From Bacteroidetes bacterium ADurb.Bin174 (GTDB taxonomy: Bacteria; Bacteroidota; Bacteroidia; Bacteroidales; Paludibacteraceae): DNA of 64,000 bases. The notes beneath the pieces are model-generated. The model was not told where the DNA came from. It made no database searches and saw only the letters and a program-made list of their open reading frames with translations. This document shows, piece after piece, positions 1 through 7,253 of the stretch (its first letter is position 1; the number at the start of each line of letters is the position of its first letter). The DNA lies in NCBI GenBank assembly GCA_002070265.1, contig MWCX01000081.1:1-64000 (forward strand). Direction: 5' to 3'. The position numbers and the translations under genes were made by a program.

Positions 1-51
1 AATAAGGGCTGTAGTAATCGGTTTTCTAACCGAAGTTTCGTAAATTTTCAT
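1..51 (-). CDS. RND efflux transporter, N-terminal fragment (runs off window)
   Basis: The first 51 bases read on the minus strand give ATG followed by 16 further codons, MKIYETSVRKPITTALI. This is the typical cytoplasmic start of an AcrB/MexB-like RND pump just before its first membrane helix. It begins 12 nt after the stop of the membrane fusion gene, in the order expected for a tetR-tolC-fusion-pump operon. Only 17 residues are visible, so the call rests on this N-terminal signature and on the operon context. The substrate cannot be predicted. Confidence 0.8.
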   Translation of the reverse strand, partial: MKIYETSVRKPITTALI

Positions 52-63
52 CTTAAAATCTTA

Positions 64-1098
64 TTATTGAATTACTTCCACTGCAAGGCCGTCAGCCAGT
101 TTGGATTGACCCGAAATAACAACCTCAGCGCCATTTTCAATCCCTGAAATCAACTCGTACTCTTTGTCCATTCTCTTGCCAAGTTCCACCGGCTTATAAT
201 AAGCTTTGCCATCAACTATGGTGTAAACGTAGCGTGTTCCTGAACCAGCCTGTTTAATAATAGCCTGATCGGGTACCACAATTCTATCGACAATTCCAAA
301 ATTGATGTTCACGCGTGCAAACATGCCCGGGCGGACTTTTGCGTTTTTGTTATTCAATGTAACTTCTACACCGAAGGTACGTGTCCTTTCATCAATGGTT
401 GGGTAAACTAGACTGATTTTTCCGTTGAAAACTTCGCCTTCATACACATCTAATTTGATGTCCACCGGCATACCGACCTTGACTTTGCTGAAAAACATTT
501 CCGACACATTGATGCGCAAAATCACCGGGTTGATTTGCATAACCGTCAAGATGGGCATCTGACCGTTATACATATCGCCATTATCATAATTGCGGGAAGC
601 CACAATACCGGTAATCGGACTTTTTAGCAAGGTGTTTTCTTGTAAGTTCTTCAAGTTGGTTTCTGCTACTGTCAGTTGTAATTTCGTATTATCCAATTCT
701 TGCTGAGAAGCACCGCCAACTTCATACAATTCCGATACGCGTTTGTAGATGCGCTTGTAGTTAGCAATCTGGGTCTCTAAATTATTCAAATTCACAGCAT
801 CCATTTGTGCCAATCGCTGACCCTTGGTTACTTTATCGCCAACTTCTACAAAAATCTGACGGATACGTCCCGGAGTGGTCGGATTGATGTTATTTTTCAC
901 CACCGGCTCAACCGTTGCCGTAAACTCATAGTTCTGATCTACCTCACGCAAGTAAACCTTTAGTGTATTAACCTTGGGAAGTTGTTCAGCTACCTCAGCA
1001 GAAATCTCTTCTGATTGAGTACTTTCCTGATTATTGCTTCTACAAGCCACAAGCCCAGTTAGCAAGAAGATTACAAAAACTTTGTTTATGATTTTCAT
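64..1098 (-). CDS. RND efflux membrane fusion (adaptor) lipoprotein
   Basis: This 344-residue periplasmic adaptor links an inner-membrane RND pump to a TolC-type channel. A lipoprotein signal ends in LVAC with the lipidated cysteine at residue 19. A biotinyl/lipoyl-like half motif follows (GRIRQIFVEVGDKV, about residues 77-90), then a short coiled-coil hairpin (about 100-155), the second lipoyl half (LKSPITGIVA), and the beta-barrel and membrane-proximal domains. Length is normal for the HlyD/AcrA family. It lies third in a minus-strand operon, after tetR and the TolC-like gene and before the RND pump. Regulation is probably by the TetR protein two genes upstream. Family assignment is firm; substrates are unknown. 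Confidence 0.93.
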   Translation of the reverse strand: MKIINKVFVIFLLTGLVACRSNNQESTQSEEISAEVAEQLPKVNTLKVYLREVDQNYEFTATVEPVVKNNINPTTPGRIRQIFVEVGDKVTKGQRLAQMDAVNLNNLETQIANYKRIYKRVSELYEVGGASQQELDNTKLQLTVAETNLKNLQENTLLKSPITGIVASRNYDNGDMYNGQMPILTVMQINPVILRINVSEMFFSKVKVGMPVDIKLDVYEGEVFNGKISLVYPTIDERTRTFGVEVTLNNKNAKVRPGMFARVNINFGIVDRIVVPDQAIIKQAGSGTRYVYTIVDGKAYYKPVELGKRMDKEYELISGIENGAEVVISGQSKLADGLAVEVIQ

Positions 1099-1167
1099 AC
1101 GTTTATATATAATTTACTATTTATGTTTTGACTATTTAAAAGTTTCTTTTAGGGGTTTAAAACTTTT

Positions 1168-2535
1168 TTATTCCACTGCTTTCCCCAATAATTTTTCTAA
1201 ATCCGCCTTTGCCGACATAAAGTCGAAGATGGATTGGTTGTATGACAAACCTGCTTGTATATAACCCAATTCGGCATTGGTTACATCCAAATAAGTTCCT
1301 GCGCCTACCTCATACATTTTTTGTGAGATGGTCAGGGCTTTTTCTGCCTGCGACATTGCTTTTTTCCCCGATTCCATCTTCTCCAAAGCCTTTATCATAT
1401 TATCAGTCAAATTGATGGCTTGTAATTCCAACGAACGTTTTAAATTTTCCCGTTGATCATCCATTGCTTTTAACTGTACCTGTAATTGTTTGGCTTTATA
1501 GTGTTTACTTCCTCCCTGAAAGATGGGGATGGATAATGTTATCCCTGCAGTGGAAGTCGGAAACCAGTAAAAGTCCTTGAAAGCCACATCATCATTGGGC
1601 ATTGTCATGTATTGATAATTGATGGTTGCGGCCAAGGTAGGCAGCCAGGTAGTTTTCTGTAATTCCAAAGTCTTTTGCAATTGTTTAACCCTCAAGTCAA
1701 ACTGGTTTAAATCTGTGTTATTATCCAAAGAAACATCGGACAATTTTATCAAATCTCCAAAAATATCTTTCTCGTAATCCGACAAAGTCCCAACGGGCTG
1801 AATAGTCGCATGCATGTCAATGCCCATTAGCATTTTTAGCTGTGCATTAGTCAGATTGATGGCACTTTCTGCAGAAACTAAATTGGTCAAAGCATTACGC
1901 AATTGCACATCGGCGCGTATCCACTCGAATTCGGAAACCGCACCTTGTTCGTATTTGTTATAAATGATTTTGGCATTCTCGGCAGCGTTTTCATGCGCTC
2001 TTTCAAAAACACGATATGAATCTTGTGCCAGCAATACCCCATAAAAAGCTTTTGTCACTGAATTGACAAGAGAAATTTTGGATGAACGGGCAGATTCGAT
2101 GGCGATGGAGGCATCCGTTTCATTCATTTTTATACTTGCCCACAGGGTAGGAGAGATGATGGGCATGGCAGCCTGAACTACACCAACAAAAGTATTGTCT
2201 TGCCCTACTTCGATACCTTCAGGATTTTCCGGCATACCCTTAATGTTGAAGAATAACTTTTGCTTTTTTAAAGTGCGTGAATAACTTGCAGAAGCATTGA
2301 TGGTTGGAAACAAACCCGAGAGTTTTTCTTTGTTGGCATAGTCTACCTTATAAATCTCACTTTGAGCGATACGAATGGTAGGACTTTCATCTAACGCAAT
2401 TTCAATACATTGTTGTAAGCTCAGGTTCAATGTGTCTGCCTGGATTGTTGTGCCCGCTTGAGCGGCGTTGAAACCAAGTACATTCCCCGTCAGCAAAGCC
2501 ATAGCTAAAACACCAATCTTTTTTATACCTGTCAT
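1168..2535 (-). CDS. TolC family outer membrane efflux channel
   Basis: The 455-residue protein has a signal peptide with a likely AQA|G cleavage after residue 27. It then shows the two long helical repeats of the outer-membrane efflux family, opening with LSLQQCIEIALDESPTI and carrying a second related unit in the C-terminal half (about residues 280-450). It would form the outer-membrane exit duct of the tripartite pump encoded by the next genes. It starts 15 nt after the tetR stop and is followed 69 nt later by the fusion protein, so it is very probably co-transcribed with them. No unusual residues were noted. Confidence 0.93.
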   Translation of the reverse strand: MTGIKKIGVLAMALLTGNVLGFNAAQAGTTIQADTLNLSLQQCIEIALDESPTIRIAQSEIYKVDYANKEKLSGLFPTINASASYSRTLKKQKLFFNIKGMPENPEGIEVGQDNTFVGVVQAAMPIISPTLWASIKMNETDASIAIESARSSKISLVNSVTKAFYGVLLAQDSYRVFERAHENAAENAKIIYNKYEQGAVSEFEWIRADVQLRNALTNLVSAESAINLTNAQLKMLMGIDMHATIQPVGTLSDYEKDIFGDLIKLSDVSLDNNTDLNQFDLRVKQLQKTLELQKTTWLPTLAATINYQYMTMPNDDVAFKDFYWFPTSTAGITLSIPIFQGGSKHYKAKQLQVQLKAMDDQRENLKRSLELQAINLTDNMIKALEKMESGKKAMSQAEKALTISQKMYEVGAGTYLDVTNAELGYIQAGLSYNQSIFDFMSAKADLEKLLGKAVE

Positions 2536-2550
2536 ATATTGTTTATAAAA

Positions 2551-3159
2551 TTATTTTTTATCGGTCAAATTTTCTTCTATATACTTCATTCCTTTTTCAT
2601 TGGCAACTAAACGAATGATCATTTCAACAAAGAAATTCGTGATGCGTTTTAAGCTAAATTTCAATTGCGATTGCATCATCATTTCGAAAGTATTTTTAAT
2701 CTGTACGGTGTGAAAAAACGACAACAATTCAATGTCTAAATTTTCCCGGTAATATCCTTCAGCAATACCTTGTTTGATGTTGTTTTCAAAAATATTGCGG
2801 ATATTATCTTGTTTGATTTGATTATGCTTTTGAAACAAGGCAGGATAAAATTTTTCCACATCGTGCCAAAAAAGCATGGGAGTACATTCAGTAGATTTTT
2901 TTAATTCTTTTATCATGTACACGAAGATTTCAATAGCGTTTTTATCCTTGATATTCCTCTGTAATTTAGCTTGATGCAATGCCCGTTCATGTTCGATTAC
3001 GGCATTTACCAAATCTTCTTTTTTGTTGAAGTACTGATAAAAGGTCTTTTTGGATATCCTCAGTTCCGCACATACATCATCAATGGACACATTACGGATG
3101 CCCATTTGCTGAAATTGGTTGTTTGCCGTTTGAATAATATTTTCTTTCATAATTTCCAT
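2551..3159 (-). CDS. TetR/AcrR family transcriptional regulator of the efflux operon
   Basis: An N-terminal helix-turn-helix is visible (NVSIDDVCAELRISKKTFYQYFNKKEDLV), followed by an all-helical ligand domain. The frame is open upstream to 3219, but those residues are non-conserved and hydrophobic and lie across the promoter. The -7 box at 3168-3175 places transcription just before the ATG at 3159, so 3159 (or 3150, three codons on) is the likely start, giving about 202 residues. It is first in an operon with the TolC-like channel, fusion protein and RND pump. Such local TetR proteins usually repress their own operon, and an 18-bp palindrome in the promoter spacer supports that here. Confidence 0.9.
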   Translation of the reverse strand: MEIMKENIIQTANNQFQQMGIRNVSIDDVCAELRISKKTFYQYFNKKEDLVNAVIEHERALHQAKLQRNIKDKNAIEIFVYMIKELKKSTECTPMLFWHDVEKFYPALFQKHNQIKQDNIRNIFENNIKQGIAEGYYRENLDIELLSFFHTVQIKNTFEMMMQSQLKFSLKRITNFFVEMIIRLVANEKGMKYIEENLTDKK

Positions 3160-3167
3160 ATCGGCTG

Positions 3168-3196
3168 CAAATGTAGTATATAGTTTTAAAACTATA
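3168..3196 (-). promoter_or_regulatory. Promoter -7 box and 18-bp palindromic operator of the tetR-efflux operon
   Basis: On the minus strand TACATTTG (3168-3175) matches the Bacteroidota -7 consensus TAnnTTTG. Immediately upstream, 3179-3196 is the perfect palindrome TATAGTTTTAAAACTATA, which fills the spacer where -7 to -33 contacts occur. This is a standard position for a TetR operator. No clear -33 TTG is present. The binding protein is inferred from position. Confidence 0.7.
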
Positions 3197-3457
3197 ATAT
3201 TAAAAAACATTAAAACCAATATTTATGCTGATAATCAGATGGTTGTGCTTTTGAATTAGGAAACTTTAATAATTAAATAGTTTCTTTGTTTCTGGAAATT
3301 GCACAAACAAATCTACCAAACAGTTTGATTTTCTGACATTAAATACACGGAGTTAGTTTCTCGCTGATTTTCGCAGATTGCGGGATTGCGTAACAAAACT
3401 TATCCAGGGACTTGACTTTAAGTCAGCTTCTGGGTTATGTTATGTGCTTTTAAAGGT

Positions 3458-3643
3458 GCGACCGACGACCTCGTCCGGTGAGCCGAAAAATAAGTGAGGA
3501 CAGCGTTAAGAATCGTCCTTGTTTGAGCAACGAAGTTGCGAGTTTGGACGATTTAGCTGTTCGAGCGCTAATTTTTCGAGCGAAGCGGGCGCAGTCTTGA
3601 TTTTTTTTTGCTTCGTTTTTTTGTATCAAGACAAAAAAATGAA
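3458..3643 (+). repeat. Dispersed 185-bp repeat, copy 1 (inverted copy at 61737-61918)
   Basis: Reading from GCGACCGACGACCTCG to the A-tract with ATGAAGA, this block is repeated almost base for base in reverse complement at 61737-61918, with a handful of substitutions and small indels. Fragments of its two ends recur at 6690-6717 and 43211-43247. It contains a small hairpin (GCAACGAAGTTGC) and ends with a T-tract/A-tract stem around ATCAAG. No conserved reading frame is evident. The rest of the gap, 3220-3457, holds only AT-rich sequence and a CGCAGATT-like stretch near 3360-3390. Confidence 0.8.
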
Positions 3644-3673
3644 GAGGAGTGTGGCGAGACCGCCTTAATGAAG

Positions 3674-4876
3674 TTAATACAAAAATTCCACTGCACTATC
3701 AAACACCCTTTGGAAAGACAGATCAACTGCATGTGAGTCAGCACCCTTATTTACAGGAAAGGGATTCTCATGGGTGTAATGATATGGAAAGTCAAGCAGC
3801 TCAACAGTTTGCGAACTGCATTTTTCGCCTAAAGCTTGAATAACACCTTTGTAGGGTATAACTACATCCGCTGCAAGCGAAATTCCCTTGATGCGTGAAC
3901 TTAGTTTCTCAAACTTGGAAATGCGTGTGTCTTTGTCATTATCCGGTGTCAACAAGCTGTAAAAAACCTGACGAGCCGGATCTCCTTCAACAGGTGTGTA
4001 TGTTTCAGCCCAGCTACCTGTTTGATAGAACGTAAACAAAGTCTCAAAACTGAGCTTATCCATGATGCTGCGTGATGTTCCCTGCATGGCATTGAAGATG
4101 CTCCCTCCGCAAAACATAAACAGTCGTGAATTGCTGAAATACTGCTTGGGATTGGTTAGAAATAATGTTTGTGCCAAAAGAGCGCCGATTGAATAGGCAA
4201 ATACATCAATTTGGGTGTTCTTGTAGAACAAGGGATGTTTGCCTGTTTTAATTTCTTGCAGTAATCTGACGATGTCATCATAGCTCTGTCGTCCTGATTT
4301 GTAAAACAGTTCGGGATACCTCGACAATCTTTCGCTCAGGACTACATTGGCAAAGCTCAATGACCTGTCGTTTCCGGTATTTGCACGACGGATATTCAGT
4401 ATATTTTCAAGTAAACGTGGGTTTGTCCAGGAAACCGGCGACCTGTTCATATGGTGGGCAATGGGGAAAAGAATAATTGCTTTGCCGGAGTATTGGCATA
4501 GGTACTCTGCCCAACTTAAATATTTATTCCAATTTCGTTCGTTTAATCCATGCAACATCAAGATTGCCTGATTGGTCTTTTTCGTCCGGGCAGGTAAAAA
4601 TACAGGATATTGAAAGCTCTTATTCTCTTTGATTTTGTTGAGAAAAAACCATTGCTTGGACTTTTTCGACTTTTCAACAAGAGAATCAAAACAAGCATGG
4701 CTTTTAAATTTCAAATGTTGGATGCTAACACCTGAATCTGTCAGTTTAACTTGCTTGCCAAATCTGTACTGTGATAACAATTCTTGAAAACGAGATGTAT
4801 ATGCCATGCCATTTTTTTTGCAAAAGAACCACATGTGTAAAAAATCATCAAAAAAATGATGAGAAGAATGAAGCAA
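3674..4876 (-). CDS. Alpha/beta-hydrolase fold protein of unknown substrate
   Basis: The 400-residue frame shows a core alpha/beta hydrolase pattern: LMLHGLNE (about 107-114) as the oxyanion strand-turn, a nucleophile elbow FAYSIGAL with Ser229, and a late Asp (ADVVIPYKG) and His (YHYTHENPF) suited to complete a triad. There is no signal peptide, so it is probably cytoplasmic. The first 23 residues look non-conserved, so the ATG at 4807 (MAYTSRFQEL) is a plausible alternative start. It stands alone between a dispersed repeat and a divergently transcribed LytTR gene. The fold is well supported; the substrate is unknown. Confidence 0.75.
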   Translation of the reverse strand: MLHSSHHFFDDFLHMWFFCKKNGMAYTSRFQELLSQYRFGKQVKLTDSGVSIQHLKFKSHACFDSLVEKSKKSKQWFFLNKIKENKSFQYPVFLPARTKKTNQAILMLHGLNERNWNKYLSWAEYLCQYSGKAIILFPIAHHMNRSPVSWTNPRLLENILNIRRANTGNDRSLSFANVVLSERLSRYPELFYKSGRQSYDDIVRLLQEIKTGKHPLFYKNTQIDVFAYSIGALLAQTLFLTNPKQYFSNSRLFMFCGGSIFNAMQGTSRSIMDKLSFETLFTFYQTGSWAETYTPVEGDPARQVFYSLLTPDNDKDTRISKFEKLSSRIKGISLAADVVIPYKGVIQALGEKCSSQTVELLDFPYHYTHENPFPVNKGADSHAVDLSFQRVFDSAVEFLY

Positions 4877-4950
4877 TGGGATAGAAAAGACAAGTCAGGG
4901 ATAAAATGAAATATACAGGGATGAAAATTAAAAAGCTTAGGGATGGAAAG

Positions 4951-4981
4951 TTGTAAGCTTGCACATAATAAATTATCTTTG
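4951..4981 (+). promoter_or_regulatory. Promoter of the LytTR membrane regulator gene
   Basis: TTG at 4951-4953 and TATCTTTG at 4974-4981 are separated by 20 bp, matching the Bacteroidota TTTG/TAnnTTTG promoter. The ATG at 5005 follows 23 nt after the -7 box. Confidence 0.65.
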
Positions 4982-5004
4982 TGTTTGCAAAAAAATAAAT
5001 TTAA

Positions 5005-5862
5005 ATGGACAAAAAAGTTCCTTTTTATTTGCTTGAGAAGAAAAACACCGTGCGTATGATTTTATTCACGGCAATTTTTGCATTGCTGTTTATCAATCTG
5101 TTCCAGCCATTTGGGTCGCGCAACTGGTATCCCAATATTTCCGATTTTAAATATTTTTTCTTTTCCAGTCTGATCATTCTGACCGGTATGTTGGTGGTTG
5201 TTGTTAGCCGGCTTTTTATGGGACTATATATTCGTCGGCATGAATTAAATTATTTACAATACGCTATTTTGATATTGAGTGAAATATTGGCTATGTCGCT
5301 TTTCTTTTCGCTGTTTTCTCGCTACCTGCCTTCCGGCGGAAAAGAAAGAGATTTCATGCAATTGTTTCAGAATTCTTTCGTCAATACCAGCTTGGTGTTG
5401 CTGTTGCCCTATTCCATTTCCATCTTGTTTTTCTCATGGAAGGAAAAAAATCGTTTGTTGAAAGTTCAACAAGAAGATGATGGTACCACTTCTACACACA
5501 AAAAAAGTTTAATTGGATTTCAGGATGAAAAAGGAGAGTTAAAAATCTCCATCATACTCGAAAATCTTGTGCTGATAGAATCGGCAGATAATTATGCCAC
5601 CATTTATTACATCAATAAAGATAAACTAAGCACTTTCTTAATCAGAAATTCTTTAAAATGGATAGAAGAAAACTTAACTAAAGACACATCCTTGGTTCGC
5701 TGTCATCGTTCTTATATTATTAATCTTGATAAAGTTAGTGTATTCAAGAAAACCAAGAATGGTATTTTTATGGAATTGGAAACACCTAATACACCTGATA
5801 TCCCCGTCTCCAAGACCTATTATAACAAAGTGATGGAGAAGTTTTCACAGTATTCGATATAG
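5005..5862 (+). CDS. Membrane-anchored LytTR family transcriptional regulator
   Basis: The protein has 285 residues. Residues 1-150 contain four hydrophobic segments (roughly 18-36, 48-70, 82-102, 125-145) with little else. After a linker, residues about 165-285 form a LytTR DNA-binding domain (LVLIESADNYATIYYI, LVRCHRSYIINLDKV, ISKTYY-like end). There is no receiver or kinase domain, so it is a one-component membrane regulator rather than the usual LytTR response regulator. Its neighbours are a hydrolase read divergently and a HicAB module read convergently. The target genes and signal cannot be told from the sequence. Confidence 0.88.
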   Translation: MDKKVPFYLLEKKNTVRMILFTAIFALLFINLFQPFGSRNWYPNISDFKYFFFSSLIILTGMLVVVVSRLFMGLYIRRHELNYLQYAILILSEILAMSLFFSLFSRYLPSGGKERDFMQLFQNSFVNTSLVLLLPYSISILFFSWKEKNRLLKVQQEDDGTTSTHKKSLIGFQDEKGELKISIILENLVLIESADNYATIYYINKDKLSTFLIRNSLKWIEENLTKDTSLVRCHRSYIINLDKVSVFKKTKNGIFMELETPNTPDIPVSKTYYNKVMEKFSQYSI

Positions 5863-5892
5863 TTGATAATTGGGTAGTGTCTCATATTGCCC

Positions 5893-5948
5893 GGTTTGCG
5901 GTCCGTGTTCCGGGTTTCGGGGTGCGAGTTCTGGGGTCTGGGGTCGCG
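5893..5948. repeat. GC-rich degenerate heptanucleotide tandem array
   Basis: Eight consecutive 7-mers stay in phase: GGTTTGC, GGTCCGT, GTTCCGG, GTTTCGG, GGTGCGA, GTTCTGG, GGTCTGG, GGTCGCG (consensus about GGTTCGG). It lies in the 125-bp gap between the stops of the LytTR gene and hicB. The same kind of array, in the opposite orientation, is at 43264-43333, and shorter ones sit inside the composite elements at 24201-24235 and 63901-63935. Confidence 0.8.
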
Positions 5949-5987
5949 AGGAAAAATTGGTTTCTCGCAGATTTACGCGGATTGTTT

Positions 5988-6389
5988 TTATACGAGTTTA
6001 ATAGCCGAAAGCTCTTTGCCTACATTATTAAGTGTTGTTTCTATTTTTCTCATCTGATTTTCGCTGATATATTGACCCATACGATATTGACGCATTAAAG
6101 ATGCGTTTATTCCGGCTACTTGTGCAAATTTAGAAACATTGATAAAAGAATAGTAATCAAACAAAGATGCTATATCGTATTTATATACGAACTGGATGTT
6201 TTTCAACTCTGTGGGCAACTCATCGCCGGCTTCACGGTATGCATTGATTATTTCTTGCACGGAGTTTTCAAAGTCTGCTTTTGCTTCGGCTACGGTGGCA
6301 CCCTCACCGATAATGGTAGTTTCTATATCCGGTGTAAATATACCGAATGTGCCGTCTTTTCCTTTTTCTATTAGTGCAGTTGTTCTCAT
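5988..6389 (-). CDS. hicB: HicB family antitoxin with C-terminal DNA-binding domain
   Basis: The 133-residue antitoxin has an N-terminal HicB partial RNase-H-like fold (MRTTALIEKGKDGTFGIFTP, with GEGATVAEAKADFENSVQEII) and a C-terminal XRE-like helix-turn-helix (about residues 85-125, KFAQVAGINASLMRQYRMGQ). It would bind and neutralise HicA and, through the HTH, repress the shared promoter. It follows hicA by 30 nt on the same strand. The C-terminal DNA-binding domain together with an operator-like repeat at 6629-6652 indicates autoregulation. Confidence 0.9.
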   Translation of the reverse strand: MRTTALIEKGKDGTFGIFTPDIETTIIGEGATVAEAKADFENSVQEIINAYREAGDELPTELKNIQFVYKYDIASLFDYYSFINVSKFAQVAGINASLMRQYRMGQYISENQMRKIETTLNNVGKELSAIKLV

Positions 6390-6419
6390 ATTGATTATTG
6401 TTTTTAAAATAGATATGGA

Positions 6420-6602
6420 TTAAAACCCTATCTGCTTTTTTAGTTTGTTAAGTGTACCGGTTTTTATTTCTTCGGAACCGTGCCGCCCGATTTGGATAGG
6501 GTAATCTTTTTCGGGATGTCGGTAGATATCGTGCCTGCTACCGTTTCGGTAAAGATACCAGCCGTTCTTTTCGGCTATCCTTCTTAATTCATTCCATTTC
6601 AT
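6420..6602 (-). CDS. hicA: HicA family mRNA interferase toxin
   Basis: This 60-residue protein has a double-stranded-RNA-binding-like fold. The catalytic His24 lies in the motif NGSRHDIYRHP, with the typical start KWNELRRIAEKNGW and end TLNKLKKQIG. HicA proteins cleave mRNA during translation and are held in check by HicB. The gene is first in the hicAB operon, with a near-perfect promoter 24 nt upstream. Length and key histidine are normal, so the toxin looks intact. Confidence 0.92.
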   Translation of the reverse strand: MKWNELRRIAEKNGWYLYRNGSRHDIYRHPEKDYPIQIGRHGSEEIKTGTLNKLKKQIGF

Positions 6603-6625
6603 TTCATAGCCTTTAGATTACGGCA

Positions 6626-6657
6626 CAAATATATAACGTTTTTGTTATATATGCAAA
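6626..6657 (-). promoter_or_regulatory. hicAB promoter with embedded inverted-repeat operator
   Basis: On the minus strand TTTG (6654-6657) and TATATTTG (6626-6633) are 20 bp apart, an ideal Bacteroidota promoter. Between and overlapping them is a 9-bp perfect inverted repeat, ATATATAAC (6629-6637) and GTTATATAT (6644-6652), separated by 6 bp. This is a likely HicB or HicAB binding site. Confidence 0.75.
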
Positions 6658-6689
6658 TATACAAGCAACTATTTTGATTAAAAAGCCTA

Positions 6690-6717
6690 TTTTTGTATCA
6701 AGACAAAAAAATGAAGA
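6690..6717 (+). repeat. Fragment of the 185-bp dispersed repeat (3' end only)
   Basis: TTTTTGTATCAAGACAAAAA and the following ATGAAGA reproduce the last 28 bp of the repeat at 3458-3643. The rest of that repeat is absent here. It sits between hicA and the next gene; otherwise 6658-6876 shows only AT-rich sequence. Confidence 0.65.
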
Positions 6718-6876
6718 TGGATCACGCAGTCACAACCAAAAGAATACAAATTGTTAATTCCGCTTCTAAATCATGTCCAAATAATTATTAAAATATTTGC
6801 CCAAACAAAAATAAAGCATTACGTTTATACCAGTTTTTAAATATAAATATTACTAATCATTCTAATGTTTTTTAAG

Positions 6877-7131
6877 ATGACTAAAACAATAACATTTAAC
6901 GAACTGCGCAAAATAAAGGATTCGCTCCCAAGCGGGAGTATGGCCAAGATCGCTGAAGAACTTGGCCTGGAAAAAGAATCGGTAAAAAATTATTTTGGTG
7001 GTAACAATTATGATGATGGAGTGAGTATAGGTATGCACATTGAACCGGGACCCGATGGCGGGTTAGTATTGTTGGATGACACCAAAATTTTGGATATAGC
7101 GCTGAGAATGTTAGAAGAACAAGACTCTTAA
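6877..7131 (+). CDS. Small conserved hypothetical protein, HTH-like
   Basis: The 84-residue product begins MTKTITFNELRKIKDSLP. The segment SMAKIAEELGLEKESVKNYFGG (about residues 20-41) resembles a helix-turn-helix, and an acidic tail follows. An upstream in-frame ATG at 6865 is possible, but the four extra residues look incidental. An intrinsic terminator closes the gene at 7166-7198, and it appears monocistronic. DNA binding is suggested only by this resemblance; I cannot name a family. Confidence 0.65.
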   Translation: MTKTITFNELRKIKDSLPSGSMAKIAEELGLEKESVKNYFGGNNYDDGVSIGMHIEPGPDGGLVLLDDTKILDIALRMLEEQDS

Positions 7132-7165
7132 ATTTAGTATTCAAATGAGGAAGTAAAAAGATTTT

Positions 7166-7198
7166 AAAAAGCAGTGAAAATGTTATCACTGCTTTTTT
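7166..7198 (+). terminator. Intrinsic terminator after the small HTH-like gene
   Basis: An AGCAGTGA / TCACTGCT stem (8 bp, extended by an A-tract pairing) with an 8-nt loop is followed by TTTTTT. Confidence 0.88.
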
Positions 7199-7253
7199 GT
7201 TGTTTCCGTGCTTCCCTTTGGATTGTAGTACTTTAATCATTGTTGATTCTGAA

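Noticed and set aside
3649-3843. 64-residue plus-strand frame
   Set aside because: It starts in the dispersed repeat and runs antisense into the hydrolase gene.
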